A program made the position numbers and the translations under genes. Below the pieces are notes generated by a model. The model had not been told where the DNA came from. It saw only the letters and a list, made by a program, of their open reading frames with translations, and did not search any database. A DNA stretch of 64,000 bases, taken from positions 1-64,000 of the forward strand of contig JAKSRJ010000011.1 of NCBI GenBank assembly GCA_024403715.1, read 5' to 3'. This document shows, in pieces, positions 55,205 to 64,000 of the stretch (position 1 is the stretch's first letter; each line of letters opens with the position of its first letter). This DNA comes from Saccharofermentans sp. Its GTDB lineage: Bacteria; Bacillota; Clostridia; Saccharofermentanales; Saccharofermentanaceae.

Positions 55205-57027
55205 TGGGTGAGAATAGACGTAGACGTATGGGCCCACGTGGAATGACAGGCGAGAAGCCTAAGGATTTTAAGGGCACTATTAGAAAGCTCTTAGCTTATA
55301 TGGGTAACTATAAGTTTGCTGTACTTGTAGTAATGATTTTTGCTGTAGGCTCAACAATCTTCAATGTAGTAGGACCTAAGATTTTAGGTAAAGCTACAAC
55401 TGAGTTGTTCGAGGGCTTAATCGCTAAGATTACAGGAACTGGTAGCATAGACTTTGATAAGATTGCAAAGATCCTCCTTACACTCTTAGCAATCTATGGT
55501 GTAAGTGCGGTTTTTGCTTTTGTTCAAGGATGGATAATGACAACTATCTCACAGAAGATGAGTTTTAGACTTCGTGAGGATATTAATAAGAAGATTGACA
55601 GAATGCCACTTTCCTATTTCGAAGGTAATACAGTAGGTGATATCCTCTCTCGTATTACTAACGACGTAGATACTCTTGGTCAGTCTCTTAACCAGTCAAT
55701 CACCCAGCTTATTACATCTGTATGTACATTAGTTGGTGTATTGGTTATGATGTTCTCTATTTCAGGTCTTATGACTGGTCTTACTTTGATTATTCTTCCT
55801 GTTTCTGTAGTTCTCGTATCTGTTATCGTAAAGCGTTCTCAGAAGTACTTCTTTGCACAGCAGCAGTACTTAGGACAGATAGACGGTCAGATTGAAGAAA
55901 CATTTTCTGGTCACAATGTTGTTAAGGCATTTAACCGTGAGGACAAGGAGCTTGAGCATTTCTGTGAGACTAATGAAGTTTTATATGAGTCTGCATGGAA
56001 GAGTATGTTCTTTTCTGGTTTGATGCAGCCAATTATGAACTTTGTTAGTAACTTAGGTTATGTTGCTGTAGCTGTATCAGGTGCAATGCTCGCGTCTGCA
56101 GGTAAGATTACTCTTGGTGACATCACTGCGTTTATCCAGTATGTTAAGACATTTACTCAGCCAATCACTCAGATGGCTCAGGTATCTAACATGCTTCAGT
56201 CAATGGCAGCTGCTGCAGAGCGTATTTTCCAGTTCTTAGATGAGCCAGAAGAGACTCCTGATGTTAAGGATGCCATTGATGCTACAGGTCTTGATGGTAG
56301 CGTAAGCTTTGATCACGTTAAGTTTGGTTATAATCCTGATAAGACAATCATCCACGACTTTAATCTCGATGTTGCTCCAGGTAAGATGGTCGCTATTGTA
56401 GGTCCAACTGGTGCAGGTAAGACTACAATCGTTAAGCTCTTGATGAGATTTTATGATGTAAATAGTGGTGAGATTCGTATTGGTGGCAAGCCAATTACTC
56501 AGTTCAAACGAGGTGAGGTTCGAGAGAACTTTGGTATGGTTCTTCAGGATACATGGTTATTCCACGGTACTATTATGGAGAATATCCGTTACGGCCGTTT
56601 GGATGCCACTGATGAAGAAGTAGTTAAGGCAGCAAGAGCAGCAAGAGCTGATAGATTCATTCGTTCCTTACCTGGTGGTTATAATATGGAATTGAACGAG
56701 GAATCAACAAACGTATCTCAGGGTCAAAAGCAGCTTCTTACAATCGCTAGAGCACTCCTTGCTGATAACCCAATCCTGATTTTGGATGAGGCTACTTCAT
56801 CTGTAGATACAAGAACAGAGCATCTTATTCAGCAGGCTATGGAAGAGCTCATGAAGGGCAGAACAAGCTTTGTTATTGCACACAGACTCTCTACAATTAA
56901 GAATGCAGATATCATTCTCGTAATGAGAGATGGTGATATTGTAGAGCAGGGCAACCACGAGGAGTTGCTTGCCAGGGATGGCTTCTACGCACAGCTTTAT
57001 AACGCTCAGTTCGAGCAGGCTGTATAA
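55204..57027 (+). CDS. ABC exporter half-transporter, subunit B (heterodimer, consensus Walker B)
   Basis: A 607-residue half-transporter: basic N-terminal tail, six helices, then an ABC domain with Walker A GPTGAGKTT (about 400), Walker B ILILDEATSSVD with the catalytic Glu, and switch His AHRLST. Its signature is VSQGQKQLL, a changed LSGGQ, which matches the usual pairing in which the subunit with the good Walker B carries the weaker signature. TAATG overlap with subunit A gives equal synthesis. A strong terminator follows. Confidence 0.9.
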   Translation: MGENRRRRMGPRGMTGEKPKDFKGTIRKLLAYMGNYKFAVLVVMIFAVGSTIFNVVGPKILGKATTELFEGLIAKITGTGSIDFDKIAKILLTLLAIYGVSAVFAFVQGWIMTTISQKMSFRLREDINKKIDRMPLSYFEGNTVGDILSRITNDVDTLGQSLNQSITQLITSVCTLVGVLVMMFSISGLMTGLTLIILPVSVVLVSVIVKRSQKYFFAQQQYLGQIDGQIEETFSGHNVVKAFNREDKELEHFCETNEVLYESAWKSMFFSGLMQPIMNFVSNLGYVAVAVSGAMLASAGKITLGDITAFIQYVKTFTQPITQMAQVSNMLQSMAAAAERIFQFLDEPEETPDVKDAIDATGLDGSVSFDHVKFGYNPDKTIIHDFNLDVAPGKMVAIVGPTGAGKTTIVKLLMRFYDVNSGEIRIGGKPITQFKRGEVRENFGMVLQDTWLFHGTIMENIRYGRLDATDEEVVKAARAARADRFIRSLPGGYNMELNEESTNVSQGQKQLLTIARALLADNPILILDEATSSVDTRTEHLIQQAMEELMKGRTSFVIAHRLSTIKNADIILVMRDGDIVEQGNHEELLARDGFYAQLYNAQFEQAV

Positions 57028-57049
57028 GCTTTAACTAATAATTAATCCA

Positions 57050-57088
57050 AGAGGCACTGCAGGTCTTTCTGTAGTGCCTCTTTGTTTG
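57050..57088 (+). terminator. Rho-independent terminator after the ABC exporter
   Basis: AGAGGCACTGCAG (57050-57062) pairs with CTGTAGTGCCTCT (57069-57081) with one G-U pair, then TTTGTTTG. Confidence 0.88.
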
Positions 57089-57102
57089 CTCATCAGAAAT
57101 AC

Positions 57103-57130
57103 TTGACAGTAATCACCAATAGTGTAAAAT
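57103..57130 (+). promoter_or_regulatory. Promoter of the 920-residue membrane protein
   Basis: Consensus TTGACA (57103-57108), 16-bp spacer, TAAAAT (57125-57130). It is the strongest -35 in the window. Confidence 0.7.
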
Positions 57131-57147
57131 TACACTTATAGTGTTAA
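57121..57147. promoter_or_regulatory. Operator candidate covering the -10
   Basis: AGTGTAA (57121-57127) and TTACACT (57130-57136) form an inverted repeat over the -10. A third copy AGTGTTA (57140-57146) makes a second overlapping palindrome, ACACT-TAT-AGTGT. Such arms resemble sites of YtrA-type GntR repressors. No regulator gene is adjacent. Confidence 0.5.
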
Positions 57148-57157
57148 GGAGGTAATT

Positions 57158-59920
57158 ATGGAATTATTACTAATACTAATTGCATTACTAACTGTTGCAT
57201 CACCTGTACTTATGGTGGTGTTCTTTGTTTTATATATGATGGAGAAGTCTAAGGTTAAGACTTTAGAGGCCAAGCTTAAGGAAACGGTTGCACCTGCTCC
57301 ATCTCAAGCTGCTGAAGTAGCCAAGACTCAGGTTGCAGTTACAACTCCTGTTGCAACGGCATCAGTCGCAACTCCAGCTCCAGTCGTAACTAAGGCTCCT
57401 GCTGCATCTTCAGCAACTGTAGCTCCAGTTACAGCTCCTGAGACAACAACTCCTGCCAAAGCGCCTACACCTAAGAAGTTCTCTGGCATTACTATTACTT
57501 TTGGTGTTGGTGTATTACTTCTTACAATCGTTGCTGCTGTATTTGTATCTTCTTCATGGGGATTTATTGGTGACATAGGAAGAGTAGTAGTTCTTCTTGC
57601 TTACCTAGCTATCGTATTTGGACTTTCTTTCTTATCTGATAAGGTTTTACATCTTAAGCAAACTGGTTTTGCTTTCTATACACTTGGAAGCTTCTTGTTC
57701 CCAATTATTATCACTGGTATTGGCGTACTTAACTTATTCGGAGATGCATTTTCAATTTCTGCTGGTAACGGTGCTTTAGTTGGTGCTTGTGCGGCCTTAT
57801 CATTTGGTATTTGTGGTGTTATCGGTACCAAAATCTATAAGAAAAATTCTTACTATGCGGTTTCTTATCTTGGCTTTACCTGGGCTGCTTTATTTATTGC
57901 AGGTCAGATAGGCGGTCATGTTGTAGGATTTGCTTTACTTGGAGTAATCGCACTTGTTTTTCAGATTATTAACTGCCTTAAGAAAGGAGTTAACCTTAAG
58001 TATTTTAGTATCTATAGAGAGTCAGTAACCTATATTGCAGCAGCTGCAAGCTTTGCTTATATGTTCTCTGATAATAGTATTCCTGCTTTAATCGGCACTA
58101 TCGCAGTGTCTGGTAGTATGGTTCTTCTTTCCATGAATCCTAGAAGATCCTGGGTAAGTTTTGTTGCTCCTATTGTTGCTCTTACAGTATGGGGCTGCAC
58201 TATTAATCTCGCCCTTGATTACGCTAATAGTTACGCGCACTTAATCTGCGGCCTTGTTATTGTATTACTTTATATTGCTTTCTTTGCAATGAAGCGTAAT
58301 AACTATTTAACTGATTTTCTCTATCCTCTGGCAATGGTACTTTTCGCGATTATTGCTGATAATGGATTAACTGTAGGCGGCTTGATTTCTATCATTATGG
58401 CAGCCACTATCATGGCCAATATGTCTTGGCGTAAGAATACTAACACCGCGATTAAGGTTTTAGCTGCGATTATATTCTCCTGGATGATTCCTCTAGCTGC
58501 TCGAAATGCATTTGCATTAGCTTATCCTGATAGTAACAATATCGTTTATTATACTTTGATTGCTATGAATGTGATTGCTATCCTAAGTTACGGTATCAGA
58601 TTTGTAGCAGGAAGTGAGAAAGTTCGTGAGAGTAGACTAATTTGCGAATCTATGACATCCGCTGGATTGATGTTCACTACAATTAATCTGTTTATTACTA
58701 ACAATGATATCCAAAGAATTGTTATAGCTGCATTCATAATGGTGCTATGGCTTATGCTTTTGATTAGTATAGCTTATAAGAGAGCTGATAGAGAGAAGCC
58801 ATATATTAGCACATTGGTTTTTGCTACGTTTACAATGATCTCATCTATTGTATTAACTGGAGTGATTTTTGATTATTTTAAGAATGTAAACTTCGATTAC
58901 TTTACCGTAACTTCGCTTATACTGATGAACCTCTTGGCTTTGGTATTTAAGTTTATGCCTGACAGCTTAACAAATACCGCTAAGAAGTATATGAGACCTC
59001 TTGGAATTATCTCTATTACAATTGGAACTATTATGTTATGCCTGGGTGCGATTGTATTTGATACCTTGTGGGTTACTCTCTTATTTGCTGTAATTAATCT
59101 TGGAATTATGTATCTATATAGATTTAACTATCTTGGATTCATATCAATGGCTATTTCAGTCTTTGTATCTGTAGATATTATTAAGGATTTGGGTGCAACT
59201 GGAATAGTATATGACTTAATCGTACTTGCTTTGTTTGTTGCTTTAAGTGTAATTGGTCATGTGTTCCATAAGAAGTACTTTGCTAAGGGTATCTTTGACT
59301 GGTTCTCATTAATACCTGTGCTTTTGATGTTTACATTCAATAATGATGAGTTTTCAGCATTAGTTTTGGCTTTGTTCGTGCTTAACTTTATTGGTAGAAC
59401 AAAGACTAAGACCAGAACACTAATTGGTATTTCATCTATCTTTATGTTCTCATGCGTCTATACAGCAATCAGCAGACATATGGATTTGAGTAATAGTGTA
59501 GAAGTCAGACTGTTTATATTAATGATGCTTAGCTGCGTATTATTAAACAGATATGTAATCAAACCATTTAGTGATAAGGCAATGAGAATTATCTGGTTTA
59601 TTGCAGTTTCTTTAGCTTTGGTTATCGAAGGATTTGCAGCGCTATTTACAGGATATATTACTGATTTGCTTATTACTGGTATTACTTCGGTCGGCATATT
59701 CATTACATCCTTTATCATTAAGCGTAAGCTTTGGTTTACTCAGTCATTAGTGGCGATTATACTTATCGGTCTTTATTTTTCTATTACTTTTGGCTCAAGT
59801 ATCGTATGGCTAATATACTTGCTTTTAACAGGTGTAATCCTCATTACTATTGCGGCTGTAAATGAAGGAAAGAAGCGTAAGACCGAAAAAAATAATCTGA
59901 CCAGCGAGTGGAAGTGGTAA
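57158..59920 (+). CDS. Large polytopic membrane protein of unknown function
   Basis: A 920-residue protein. The first helix (about 2-27) is followed by a short coiled segment (EKSKVKTLEAKLKE) and a linker of about 60 residues rich in Ala, Pro, Thr and Val (about 45-105). The rest, from about 110 to 905, is almost all hydrophobic, with roughly 24-28 helices in a regular series. No transporter or enzyme motif is recognised; the layout is like the poorly known DUF2157/DUF2339 type of membrane proteins. The C-terminus is basic. AAGGAGG precedes the ATG. Single gene under its own promoter and operator. Confidence 0.6.
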   Translation: MELLLILIALLTVASPVLMVVFFVLYMMEKSKVKTLEAKLKETVAPAPSQAAEVAKTQVAVTTPVATASVATPAPVVTKAPAASSATVAPVTAPETTTPAKAPTPKKFSGITITFGVGVLLLTIVAAVFVSSSWGFIGDIGRVVVLLAYLAIVFGLSFLSDKVLHLKQTGFAFYTLGSFLFPIIITGIGVLNLFGDAFSISAGNGALVGACAALSFGICGVIGTKIYKKNSYYAVSYLGFTWAALFIAGQIGGHVVGFALLGVIALVFQIINCLKKGVNLKYFSIYRESVTYIAAAASFAYMFSDNSIPALIGTIAVSGSMVLLSMNPRRSWVSFVAPIVALTVWGCTINLALDYANSYAHLICGLVIVLLYIAFFAMKRNNYLTDFLYPLAMVLFAIIADNGLTVGGLISIIMAATIMANMSWRKNTNTAIKVLAAIIFSWMIPLAARNAFALAYPDSNNIVYYTLIAMNVIAILSYGIRFVAGSEKVRESRLICESMTSAGLMFTTINLFITNNDIQRIVIAAFIMVLWLMLLISIAYKRADREKPYISTLVFATFTMISSIVLTGVIFDYFKNVNFDYFTVTSLILMNLLALVFKFMPDSLTNTAKKYMRPLGIISITIGTIMLCLGAIVFDTLWVTLLFAVINLGIMYLYRFNYLGFISMAISVFVSVDIIKDLGATGIVYDLIVLALFVALSVIGHVFHKKYFAKGIFDWFSLIPVLLMFTFNNDEFSALVLALFVLNFIGRTKTKTRTLIGISSIFMFSCVYTAISRHMDLSNSVEVRLFILMMLSCVLLNRYVIKPFSDKAMRIIWFIAVSLALVIEGFAALFTGYITDLLITGITSVGIFITSFIIKRKLWFTQSLVAIILIGLYFSITFGSSIVWLIYLLLTGVILITIAAVNEGKKRKTEKNNLTSEWKW

Positions 59921-59948
59921 GTTCTCTATCGCGCTAAAGCGTTTTTGC

Positions 59949-59957
59949 TGATATAAT
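59949..59957 (+). promoter_or_regulatory. Extended -10 promoter of the amino-acid importer
   Basis: TGATATAAT: a TGn extension joined to consensus TATAAT. A small hairpin CGCT-AA-AGCG followed by TTTTT (59932-59946) lies right before it and may end the previous gene. Confidence 0.6.
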
Positions 59958-59991
59958 ACGCGGGTGTTATGAAACAAAAAGGAGAAATGGT

Positions 59992-60771
59992 ATGAAGAAG
60001 TTTTTCGCACTCGCACTTGCAGCTACTATGCTCGTAGTGCCTTTCGCAGGTTGTTCTGCTCAGACAGAGGAAGAGACAAAGGAACAGTTCGTTGTTGGTT
60101 TTGACGCAGAGTTCCCACCAATGGGTTTCATTGCTGAAGATGGTTCCTACACAGGTTTTGACCTTGATCTCGCAGCTGAGGTTGCTTCAAGACTTGGTAT
60201 GGAGTTCGTAGCTCAGCCAATCGACTGGGATTCCAAGGATATGGAGCTCGCTTCCGGTAACATCGACTGTATTTGGAATGGTTTTACAATGACAGGCCGT
60301 GAGGATGCTTATGCCTGGACATCTGCTTACATGAACAATGCACAGGTAATTGTTGTAGCAGCTGATTCTGGTGTTACATCCCTTGATGATCTTAACAGCG
60401 CAGTATTCTGTGCTCAGAGAGATTCTTCTGGTCTTGCAGCTATCTATGAGGCTGGACTTGATGTTCTTGCTACAGATGTAGTTGAGGTTGATACATACCT
60501 TAACGCTATGATGCAGCTTGGTGCTAACGGTGTAGACGCTATCGTAATGGATGAGATCGTTGCTCGTTATGAGATTGAGAATTCTGATTATGACTTCATC
60601 GTTCTTGATCAGTCTTTGGCTCCAGAGGAGTATGGTGTTGGTTTCGCTCTTGATAATACAGAGCTCCGTGACCAGGTTCAGGCTACTCTCGAGGAGATGG
60701 CAGCTGACGGCACACTCGCTAGAATTTCTACTGAGTGGTTCGGTACAGACATCACAACAATTGGTCAGTAA
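59992..60771 (+). CDS. Polar amino-acid-binding lipoprotein (ABC importer)
   Basis: A 259-residue solute-binding protein of the SBP_bac_3 family. The signal ends in lipobox FAGC, giving lipidated C21. The mature protein shows VGFDAEFPPMGFIAEDGSYTGFDLDLAAEVASRLG, then GNIDCIWNGFTMTGRE and a binding-loop Arg region CAQRDSSGLAA. It captures an amino acid outside the membrane; the ligand cannot be read safely. AAGGAG seven bases before the ATG. A terminator-like hairpin lies between it and the permease, so it can be made in excess. Confidence 0.92.
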   Translation: MKKFFALALAATMLVVPFAGCSAQTEEETKEQFVVGFDAEFPPMGFIAEDGSYTGFDLDLAAEVASRLGMEFVAQPIDWDSKDMELASGNIDCIWNGFTMTGREDAYAWTSAYMNNAQVIVVAADSGVTSLDDLNSAVFCAQRDSSGLAAIYEAGLDVLATDVVEVDTYLNAMMQLGANGVDAIVMDEIVARYEIENSDYDFIVLDQSLAPEEYGVGFALDNTELRDQVQATLEEMAADGTLARISTEWFGTDITTIGQ

Positions 60772-60783
60772 TTGATTCTTTTT

Positions 60784-60821
60784 ATCCCCACCGCGAACGT
60801 TAAAGTGGTGGGGATTTTTTT
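60784..60821 (+). terminator. Internal terminator or attenuator within the amino-acid importer operon
   Basis: ATCCCCACC (60784-60792) pairs perfectly with GGTGGGGAT (60807-60815), followed by TTTTTTATTT. It lies between the binding-protein gene and the permease gene, so partial read-through is expected. Confidence 0.88.
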
Positions 60822-60838
60822 ATTTAACAGGGGTCCTA

Positions 60839-61510
60839 ATGGAAAGATACATTTCGACAATCACACAGCTTGCAGCAGGATTTAAGTTCACACTTATTAT
60901 CTTTGCATTTACTATTCTTTTTTCTATTCCACTTGGCTTGCTTGTAGCAAAGCTTCGTATGTCAAAGTTCAAAGTGATAAGTGGAATTACCAGAGTTTAT
61001 ATATCTATTATGCGTGGCACACCTCTGATGCTACAGCTTTTACTCGTTTACTTTCTTCCAAATATGTTGTTTGGTATTGCTCTCCGTGATTTGAATTTTG
61101 GAGGCGTTGATTACAGACTTACAGCTACTGTAATTGGTTTTAGTTTGAATTATGCAGCTTATTTCGCTGAGATTTTCCGTGGTGGTATTCAGTCTATCCC
61201 TAAGGGTCAGTACGAAGCCGCTCAGATTCTCGGTTTTACAAATACACAGACATTCTTCAAGATTGTTTTGCCACAGGTTATTAAGAATGTCCTTCCAGCC
61301 GTAACTAATGAAGTTATTACTCTCGTTAAGGATACATCTCTCGCGCAGGTTTTATCCGTAACAGAAATGTTTACTGCAGCAAAGGCGTTGTCTTCTGCAC
61401 AGGTTTCCATTATGCCTTTGATTGCAGCTGGCGTGTTCTACTATGTTATGAATGGTCTCGTTGAGATTGTTATGAACCGCTTTGAGAAGAGCATGAATTA
61501 CTATCACTAA
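60839..61510 (+). CDS. Polar amino-acid ABC importer permease
   Basis: A 223-residue HisMQ-type permease with about five helices. It contains the N-terminal SIMRGTPLMLQLLLVYF motif and the EAA loop YAAYFAEIFRGGIQSIPKGQYEAAQILGFTNTQTF that contacts the ATPase. It is a single permease gene, so it probably works as a homodimer. It starts 18 bases after the internal terminator and is followed by the ATPase 11 bases later. Confidence 0.94.
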   Translation: MERYISTITQLAAGFKFTLIIFAFTILFSIPLGLLVAKLRMSKFKVISGITRVYISIMRGTPLMLQLLLVYFLPNMLFGIALRDLNFGGVDYRLTATVIGFSLNYAAYFAEIFRGGIQSIPKGQYEAAQILGFTNTQTFFKIVLPQVIKNVLPAVTNEVITLVKDTSLAQVLSVTEMFTAAKALSSAQVSIMPLIAAGVFYYVMNGLVEIVMNRFEKSMNYYH

Positions 61511-61521
61511 GGAGGATTTTT

Positions 61522-62280
61522 ATGAAGCTACTCGAAATGAAAGATGTTAAAAAATCCTTCGGTGACCTTCAGGTCCTTAAGGGGATTGATTTATCAGTAG
61601 AGCAGGGAGAGGTTGTTGCCATTATCGGTCCATCTGGTGGAGGTAAGTCTACTCTCTTAAGATGCGCTACTACTTTGGAGACAATTGACAGCGGCTTTAT
61701 CTCTATTGGTGGTGATACACTGGTATCAACTCCGGCAGGTTCTGATAAAGCGCATTATGCTGATAAGCACCAGATGACAGAAATCAGATCCAAGTTTGGA
61801 CTTGTATTTCAGAACTTTAATCTGTTTCCTCATTTCTCTGTTCGTCGTAACATTACAGAGGCTTTGGTTTCTGTTCATAAGAAGAGTAAAGAAGAGGCTA
61901 ATAGCATTTGTGATGAGTTATTAGCTAAGATGGGACTTTCTGAGAAAGGTGATAGCTATCCATGTAATCTCTCAGGAGGTCAGCAGCAAAGAGTTAGTAT
62001 TGCACGTGCTTTAGCTACTAATCCGGAAATACTATTCTTCGATGAGCCTACATCTGCATTGGACCCTGAGCTTACTGCAGGTGTATTGAAGGTTATAAGA
62101 GACCTGGCAGAAGAGAAGATGACTATGGTTATCGTAACTCACGAGATGAGCTTTGCAAGAGACGTAGCAGACAGAATCATCTTTATGGATGGTGGCGTAA
62201 TCGTAGAGCAGGGCCCAGCATCTGAAGTTATTAATAATCCTAAGAACGACAGAACCAAGGAGTTCCTAGCTGGATATTAA
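61522..62280 (+). CDS. Polar amino-acid ABC importer ATPase
   Basis: A 252-residue ABC ATPase of the GlnQ/HisP type. Walker A GPSGGGKST (about 33-41), signature LSGGQQQRVSIARAL, Walker B ILFFDEPTSALDPELT and switch His VIVTHEMSFARDVADR. The segment VFQNFNLFPHFSVRRNI is typical of the polar amino-acid group. Strong GGAGG site. Last gene of the operon; a bidirectional terminator follows. Confidence 0.95.
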   Translation: MKLLEMKDVKKSFGDLQVLKGIDLSVEQGEVVAIIGPSGGGKSTLLRCATTLETIDSGFISIGGDTLVSTPAGSDKAHYADKHQMTEIRSKFGLVFQNFNLFPHFSVRRNITEALVSVHKKSKEEANSICDELLAKMGLSEKGDSYPCNLSGGQQQRVSIARALATNPEILFFDEPTSALDPELTAGVLKVIRDLAEEKMTMVIVTHEMSFARDVADRIIFMDGGVIVEQGPASEVINNPKNDRTKEFLAGY

Positions 62281-62307
62281 TTAATACAGTTGATTATTTG
62301 AGCATTT

Positions 62308-62340
62308 AAAAAGCCTGGCCGATAAAAGCCAGGCTTAATT
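62308..62340. terminator. Bidirectional terminator between the importer and SulP genes
   Basis: AAGCCTGGC (62311-62319) pairs perfectly with GCCAGGCTT (62328-62336). On the minus strand it is followed by TTTTTAAATG, on the plus strand by AATTATTT, so it serves the SulP gene best. Confidence 0.8.
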
Positions 62341-62360
62341 ATTTATTCAATGAGTAAGGA

Positions 62361-63998
62361 TTACTTATCGCTAAGTAAAGCGTTTGCTCTTTCCAAAGCT
62401 GCATCGATGTGTGCGCAGAAGTTATCAGCGCCAACTGCTTCGATGAATCCAGCCTTTTCCATAAGTCTCATAGGACGCTCGTTAACGTGTGAGAATACCA
62501 TCTTAACGTTATTCTTCTTACAACGCTCATAAAGGCCCTCGAGTGAGTGCATTGCTGTAGCATCAAGCTCAGGTACACCTCTCATACGGATGATAAGAAC
62601 TTTAGTGAAGTCCTTCAAAGTGATGTTTGCAATCTGATCTGCAGCGCCGAAGAACATAGGACCAGAAATCTCGTAAACACGAACTTCGTGTGGAACTGTC
62701 TTTAAGTATGTAGCATCCTTATCGTTTTCCATATCAGGAATGTCGTAAGTCCATCCACGAACCTCAGCCTCATCACCCATATGCTTCATGAAGAGAACGC
62801 ATGCCATGAGCATACCAACTTCGATAGCTACTACGAGATCGAATACTACTGTGAGGATGAATGTTACTACCAATACTGCGATATCACTCTTGGAAGACTT
62901 CTTAACAAGAGATACGAATGCTCTCCACTGACACATGTTATAAGCAACGATGAAAAGGATTGCTGCGATTGTTGGCATTGGAATCCATGATGCATAAGGC
63001 ATAAGGAACAATACAACAAGTACAAGAGATAAAGCGTGAACCATACCAGCAATAGGAGTACGACCACCATTATTAATGTTTGCTGCAGTTCTTGCGATAG
63101 CACCTGTTGCAGGGATACCACCAAAGAGAGCAGAACCAGCGTTACCAATACCCTGTGCGATGAGCTCCATATTAGATCTGTGTCTTGAACCAATCATACC
63201 GTCAGCTACTACTGCAGAGAGTAAGGACTCAATAGCAGCGAGGATGGCGATTGTAAATGCATCTGGAGCAACGTTACGCATTGCTTCTAAGCTAAATGCT
63301 GGCATTACAAATGTAGGAAGACCACTTTTAATTGTATATAAGTCACCGATTGTCTTAACATCAGTAAACACAAACTTTGAAAGAAGAATACCGACGATTA
63401 CTGCAAGTAAGGATCCTGGAATCTTCTTGTTGATATAAGGCCAGAGGATTAATACGAAGAGACTAATTGCACCAACTGCCATAGCCTGCCAGTTGAATGT
63501 TCCGATATTCTTGGCGATAGCCTCGAGCTTTTCTAATGTCTCGATTGTTACTGTACCTGCTGGGTAAGTAAGACCTAAGAAGTCTTTTATCTGACCAATT
63601 ACGATAGTTACTGCGATACCTGCAGTAAATCCAGTTGTGATTGTATAAGGGATGTACTTGATGTAGCTTCCAACTCTAAGTAAACCCATAACAATCAAGA
63701 TGATACCTGCCATGATTGTAGCAAGTGCTAATCCATCCATACCGTTCTTAGCAACGATACCTGCAACGATTGTCGCAAAAGCTGCTGTAGGACCTGCTAC
63801 CTGAACGCGGCTACCACCAAAGAAGGAAATTAAGAATCCTGCAATGATTGCTGTGTAGATACCATTTTCTGGGCCTACACCAGAAGCAAGTGCCAAAGCG
63901 ATGGATAAAGGGAGCGCGATGATTGCAACGATAATACCTGCAATTACATCGTTTACGAACTGCTTTCCGTTATACTTCTTCATAACAGAGAAGAGCAT
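62361..63998 (-). CDS. SulP-family anion transporter with STAS domain (5' end at window edge)
   Basis: At least 545 residues, from an ATG at 63998-63996 two bases inside the right edge. No ribosome binding site can be seen, so the true start may lie outside. The membrane part has the SulP pattern: DVIAGIIVAIIALPLSIALALASGVGPENGIYTAIIAGF, then GGSRVQVAGPTAAFATIV, and GGIPATGAIARTAANINNGGRTPIAGMVHAL. The last 110 residues form a STAS domain (VRVYEISGPMFFGAADQI..., ELDATAMHSLEGLYERC). SulP proteins move sulfate, bicarbonate or dicarboxylates; the substrate is not clear here. Confidence 0.9.
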   Translation of the reverse strand: MLFSVMKKYNGKQFVNDVIAGIIVAIIALPLSIALALASGVGPENGIYTAIIAGFLISFFGGSRVQVAGPTAAFATIVAGIVAKNGMDGLALATIMAGIILIVMGLLRVGSYIKYIPYTITTGFTAGIAVTIVIGQIKDFLGLTYPAGTVTIETLEKLEAIAKNIGTFNWQAMAVGAISLFVLILWPYINKKIPGSLLAVIVGILLSKFVFTDVKTIGDLYTIKSGLPTFVMPAFSLEAMRNVAPDAFTIAILAAIESLLSAVVADGMIGSRHRSNMELIAQGIGNAGSALFGGIPATGAIARTAANINNGGRTPIAGMVHALSLVLVVLFLMPYASWIPMPTIAAILFIVAYNMCQWRAFVSLVKKSSKSDIAVLVVTFILTVVFDLVVAIEVGMLMACVLFMKHMGDEAEVRGWTYDIPDMENDKDATYLKTVPHEVRVYEISGPMFFGAADQIANITLKDFTKVLIIRMRGVPELDATAMHSLEGLYERCKKNNVKMVFSHVNERPMRLMEKAGFIEAVGADNFCAHIDAALERANALLSDK

Positions 63999-64000
63999 CG

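Noticed and set aside
1-64000. Prophage, insertion sequence, CRISPR array or defence island
   Set aside because: No integrase, transposase, capsid, cas or repeat-spacer pattern is seen; nearly all genes are housekeeping, transport or surface genes.

Overview
The window is a gene-dense, AT-rich chromosomal segment of a low-GC Firmicute, most likely an anaerobic member of the class Clostridia. Support for this comes from AGGAGG-type ribosome binding sites before almost every gene, frequent TTG and GTG starts, an ackA end, a lipoprotein-type nucleoside transporter of the BmpA family, a secretin-free type IV pilus set, and cohesin and cadherin-like beta-sandwich surface domains. Genus cannot be assigned from the sequence. 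I see no rRNA or tRNA gene, CRISPR array, insertion sequence or prophage. No gap between genes exceeds about 220 bases. Layout, left to right. 1-4989: the end of acetate kinase, then pcrA helicase, a dGTPase-like gene and a YfbR-type 5'-deoxynucleotidase. 5000-9603: a surface group with a membrane-anchored N-acetylglucosaminidase, a cohesin/cadherin-like membrane protein and a GtrA protein. 9593-14713: folC, an unknown TPR/membrane protein, threonine synthase and a GT-C type glycosyltransferase. 14810-19697: carB without carA, then a sodium:alanine symporter, each followed by a clear terminator. 19898-28325: a type IV pilus locus with two main-type prepilins facing each other, three minor-pilin-like proteins, PilB, PilC, PilD, PilM, PilN and PilO; no pilT is present here. 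28322-30858: two minus-strand genes, an unknown membrane protein and prfC. 30971-38373: a tightly packed run of malQ, glpK, an SseB-family gene, an unknown membrane protein, prfA and an unusual Sua5 fusion. 38590-46595: the rpsF-ssb-rpsR operon, then rplI-dnaB-tilS-hpt-ftsH-xpt, where several genes overlap by their stop and start codons. 46649-51586: a nucleoside ABC importer next to the purine salvage genes hpt and xpt. 51663-57027: an ECF-type sigma factor, its likely membrane partner, and a heterodimeric ABC exporter. 57158-59920: a large polytopic membrane protein behind a palindrome-covered promoter. 59992-62280: an amino-acid ABC importer. 62361-64000: a SulP anion transporter on the minus strand, running to the right edge. 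The observations most worth following are these. The Sua5 protein carries a C-terminal low-molecular-weight phosphatase-like domain that has lost its catalytic Cys and Arg. A second pilin gene is inverted, lacks a ribosome binding site and has an inverted repeat in its place. The glucosaminidase and cohesin proteins form an adjacent surface pair sharing a cadherin-like fold. Three probable operator or leader RNA sites lie before the nucleoside importer, the 920-residue membrane protein and rpsF.
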